A stretch of 5,388 bases of DNA, taken from Treponema sp. (GTDB taxonomy: Bacteria; Spirochaetota; Spirochaetia; Treponematales; Treponemataceae). Positions 4,939-5,388 of this stretch are shown piece after piece. The stretch lies in assembly GCA_017613485.1 (NCBI GenBank), contig JAGADS010000159.1:1-5388 (forward strand), given 5' to 3'. Under the pieces are notes generated by a model. It saw only the letters and a list, made by a program, of their open reading frames with translations, did no database searches and was not told the origin of the DNA. The number at the start of each line of letters is the position of its first letter. The stretch's first letter is position 1. The position numbers were made by a program, and so were the translations under genes.

Positions 4939-5388
4939 TTTTCGCGTATGTCAAAGCCGTAATACTCATGTCCGGGATAAACCTTAGTATCAGGAGGCAG
5001 TTTTTTGTATAATTTTGAGAGGCTGTCCTGTATCTGACTTTCACTTCCTCCCGGGAAATCTGTCCGTCCCCAGGAATTATAGAATACTGTGTCACCAGAG
5101 ATAAGAAGCTTTTCCTCTGCATTATAAAGGCACACGCTTCCAGGTGTATGTCCCGGAGTTGAGATAACCTTCCACTTGTTCAATGCGGACAAGGTTTTTG
5201 GAGAAAGATTCTTGAATTTCAATGTCCCAAGAGTCTGAGCGTCACACAGAAAATCATCGGGATCAGGAAGATTTGAGCATGCAGGTAAAAATGAACGGAG
5301 GCCTATGTAAGTCAGGGCCTGATTCTGTACAATCTCGCTATCCTTACCTATGCTGGACGCATCCGCCTGATGAATGAATACAGGAAGA
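4932..5388 (-). CDS. Metallo-beta-lactamase-fold hydrolase, C-terminal part (partial at window edge)
   Basis: Glyoxalase-II-like (YcbL/GloB-type) metal hydrolase; the likely class is thioester hydrolysis, substrate not known. The frame is open from the window edge, 151 codons plus a TGA at 4932-4934; the family has about 205-220 residues, so about 55-65 are missing, including the HxHxDH metal motif. Seen here: PVFIHQAD near the edge, the motif-3 His in TPGHTPGSVCLY (codon 5148-5150), the motif-4 Asp in ISGDTVF (5091-5093), GRTDFPGGS, and the motif-5 His in VYPGHEYYG (4968-4970). These metal ligands are intact. A TTG at 5220-5222 is internal, not the start. Its last 7 bp overlap the end of the GntR gene, tail to tail. 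It looks unrelated to uronate use. Confidence 0.88.
   Translation of the reverse strand, partial: LPVFIHQADASSIGKDSEIVQNQALTYIGLRSFLPACSNLPDPDDFLCDAQTLGTLKFKNLSPKTLSALNKWKVISTPGHTPGSVCLYNAEEKLLISGDTVFYNSWGRTDFPGGSESQIQDSLSKLYKKLPPDTKVYPGHEYYGFDIRENY

Noticed and set aside
1..5388. CRISPR arrays, tRNA or rRNA genes, insertion sequences, phage or defence genes
   Set aside because: None seen: no spaced direct repeats, no transposase or integrase frames, and no tRNA-like cloverleaf that I could find by eye.

Overview
The window reads as a carbohydrate (probably hexuronate or oligo-uronide) uptake and catabolism locus from a moderately AT-rich bacterium. Strong AGGAGG ribosome sites, a lipobox-type binding protein and an LplB/LplC-type permease pair fit a gut or rumen spirochaete (Treponema-like) or a Clostridia-type Firmicute. 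I cannot decide between these from sequence alone.

Layout. On the minus strand, transcription runs from about 4128 down to 1. The order is an LplB-type permease (3152-4069), an LplC-type permease (2233-3132), a lipoprotein substrate-binding protein (453-2159), a 32-codon small ORF with a strong ribosome site (325-423), and the first 83 codons of mannonate dehydratase uxuA (1-251, cut by the window edge). On the plus strand, divergent from the permeases, lies a GntR-family regulator of the FadR/FCD type (about 4255-4938). Tail to tail with it on the minus strand, overlapping by 7 bp, is the C-terminal part of a metallo-beta-lactamase-fold hydrolase (4932-5388, cut by the other edge).

How it works together. 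The two permeases and the binding protein form the membrane and capture parts of a CUT1-type ABC importer. No ATPase is encoded, so a shared MsmX/UgpC-type ATPase elsewhere is inferred. UxuA turns D-mannonate into 2-keto-3-deoxygluconate in glucuronate breakdown, which suggests that the importer brings in a glucuronate-containing sugar. The divergent region holds a strong promoter for the permease operon (TTGACA, 17 bp, extended -10). A perfect 20-bp palindrome (4105-4124) lies just after the predicted start of transcription, and a third half-site overlaps the -10. The palindrome has the TNGTNNACNA half-site layout of E. coli UxuR/ExuR operators, so the adjacent GntR protein is the obvious repressor candidate.

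Points worth a second look: an Arg-to-His change at a normally conserved DNA-contact position of the regulator; a possible leaderless gntR mRNA; the small ORF and a 13-bp perfect inverted repeat in the gap before uxuA; and an apparent separate uxuA promoter. I see a fairly ordinary sugar-uronate locus with some unusual regulatory details, not a clearly new system.
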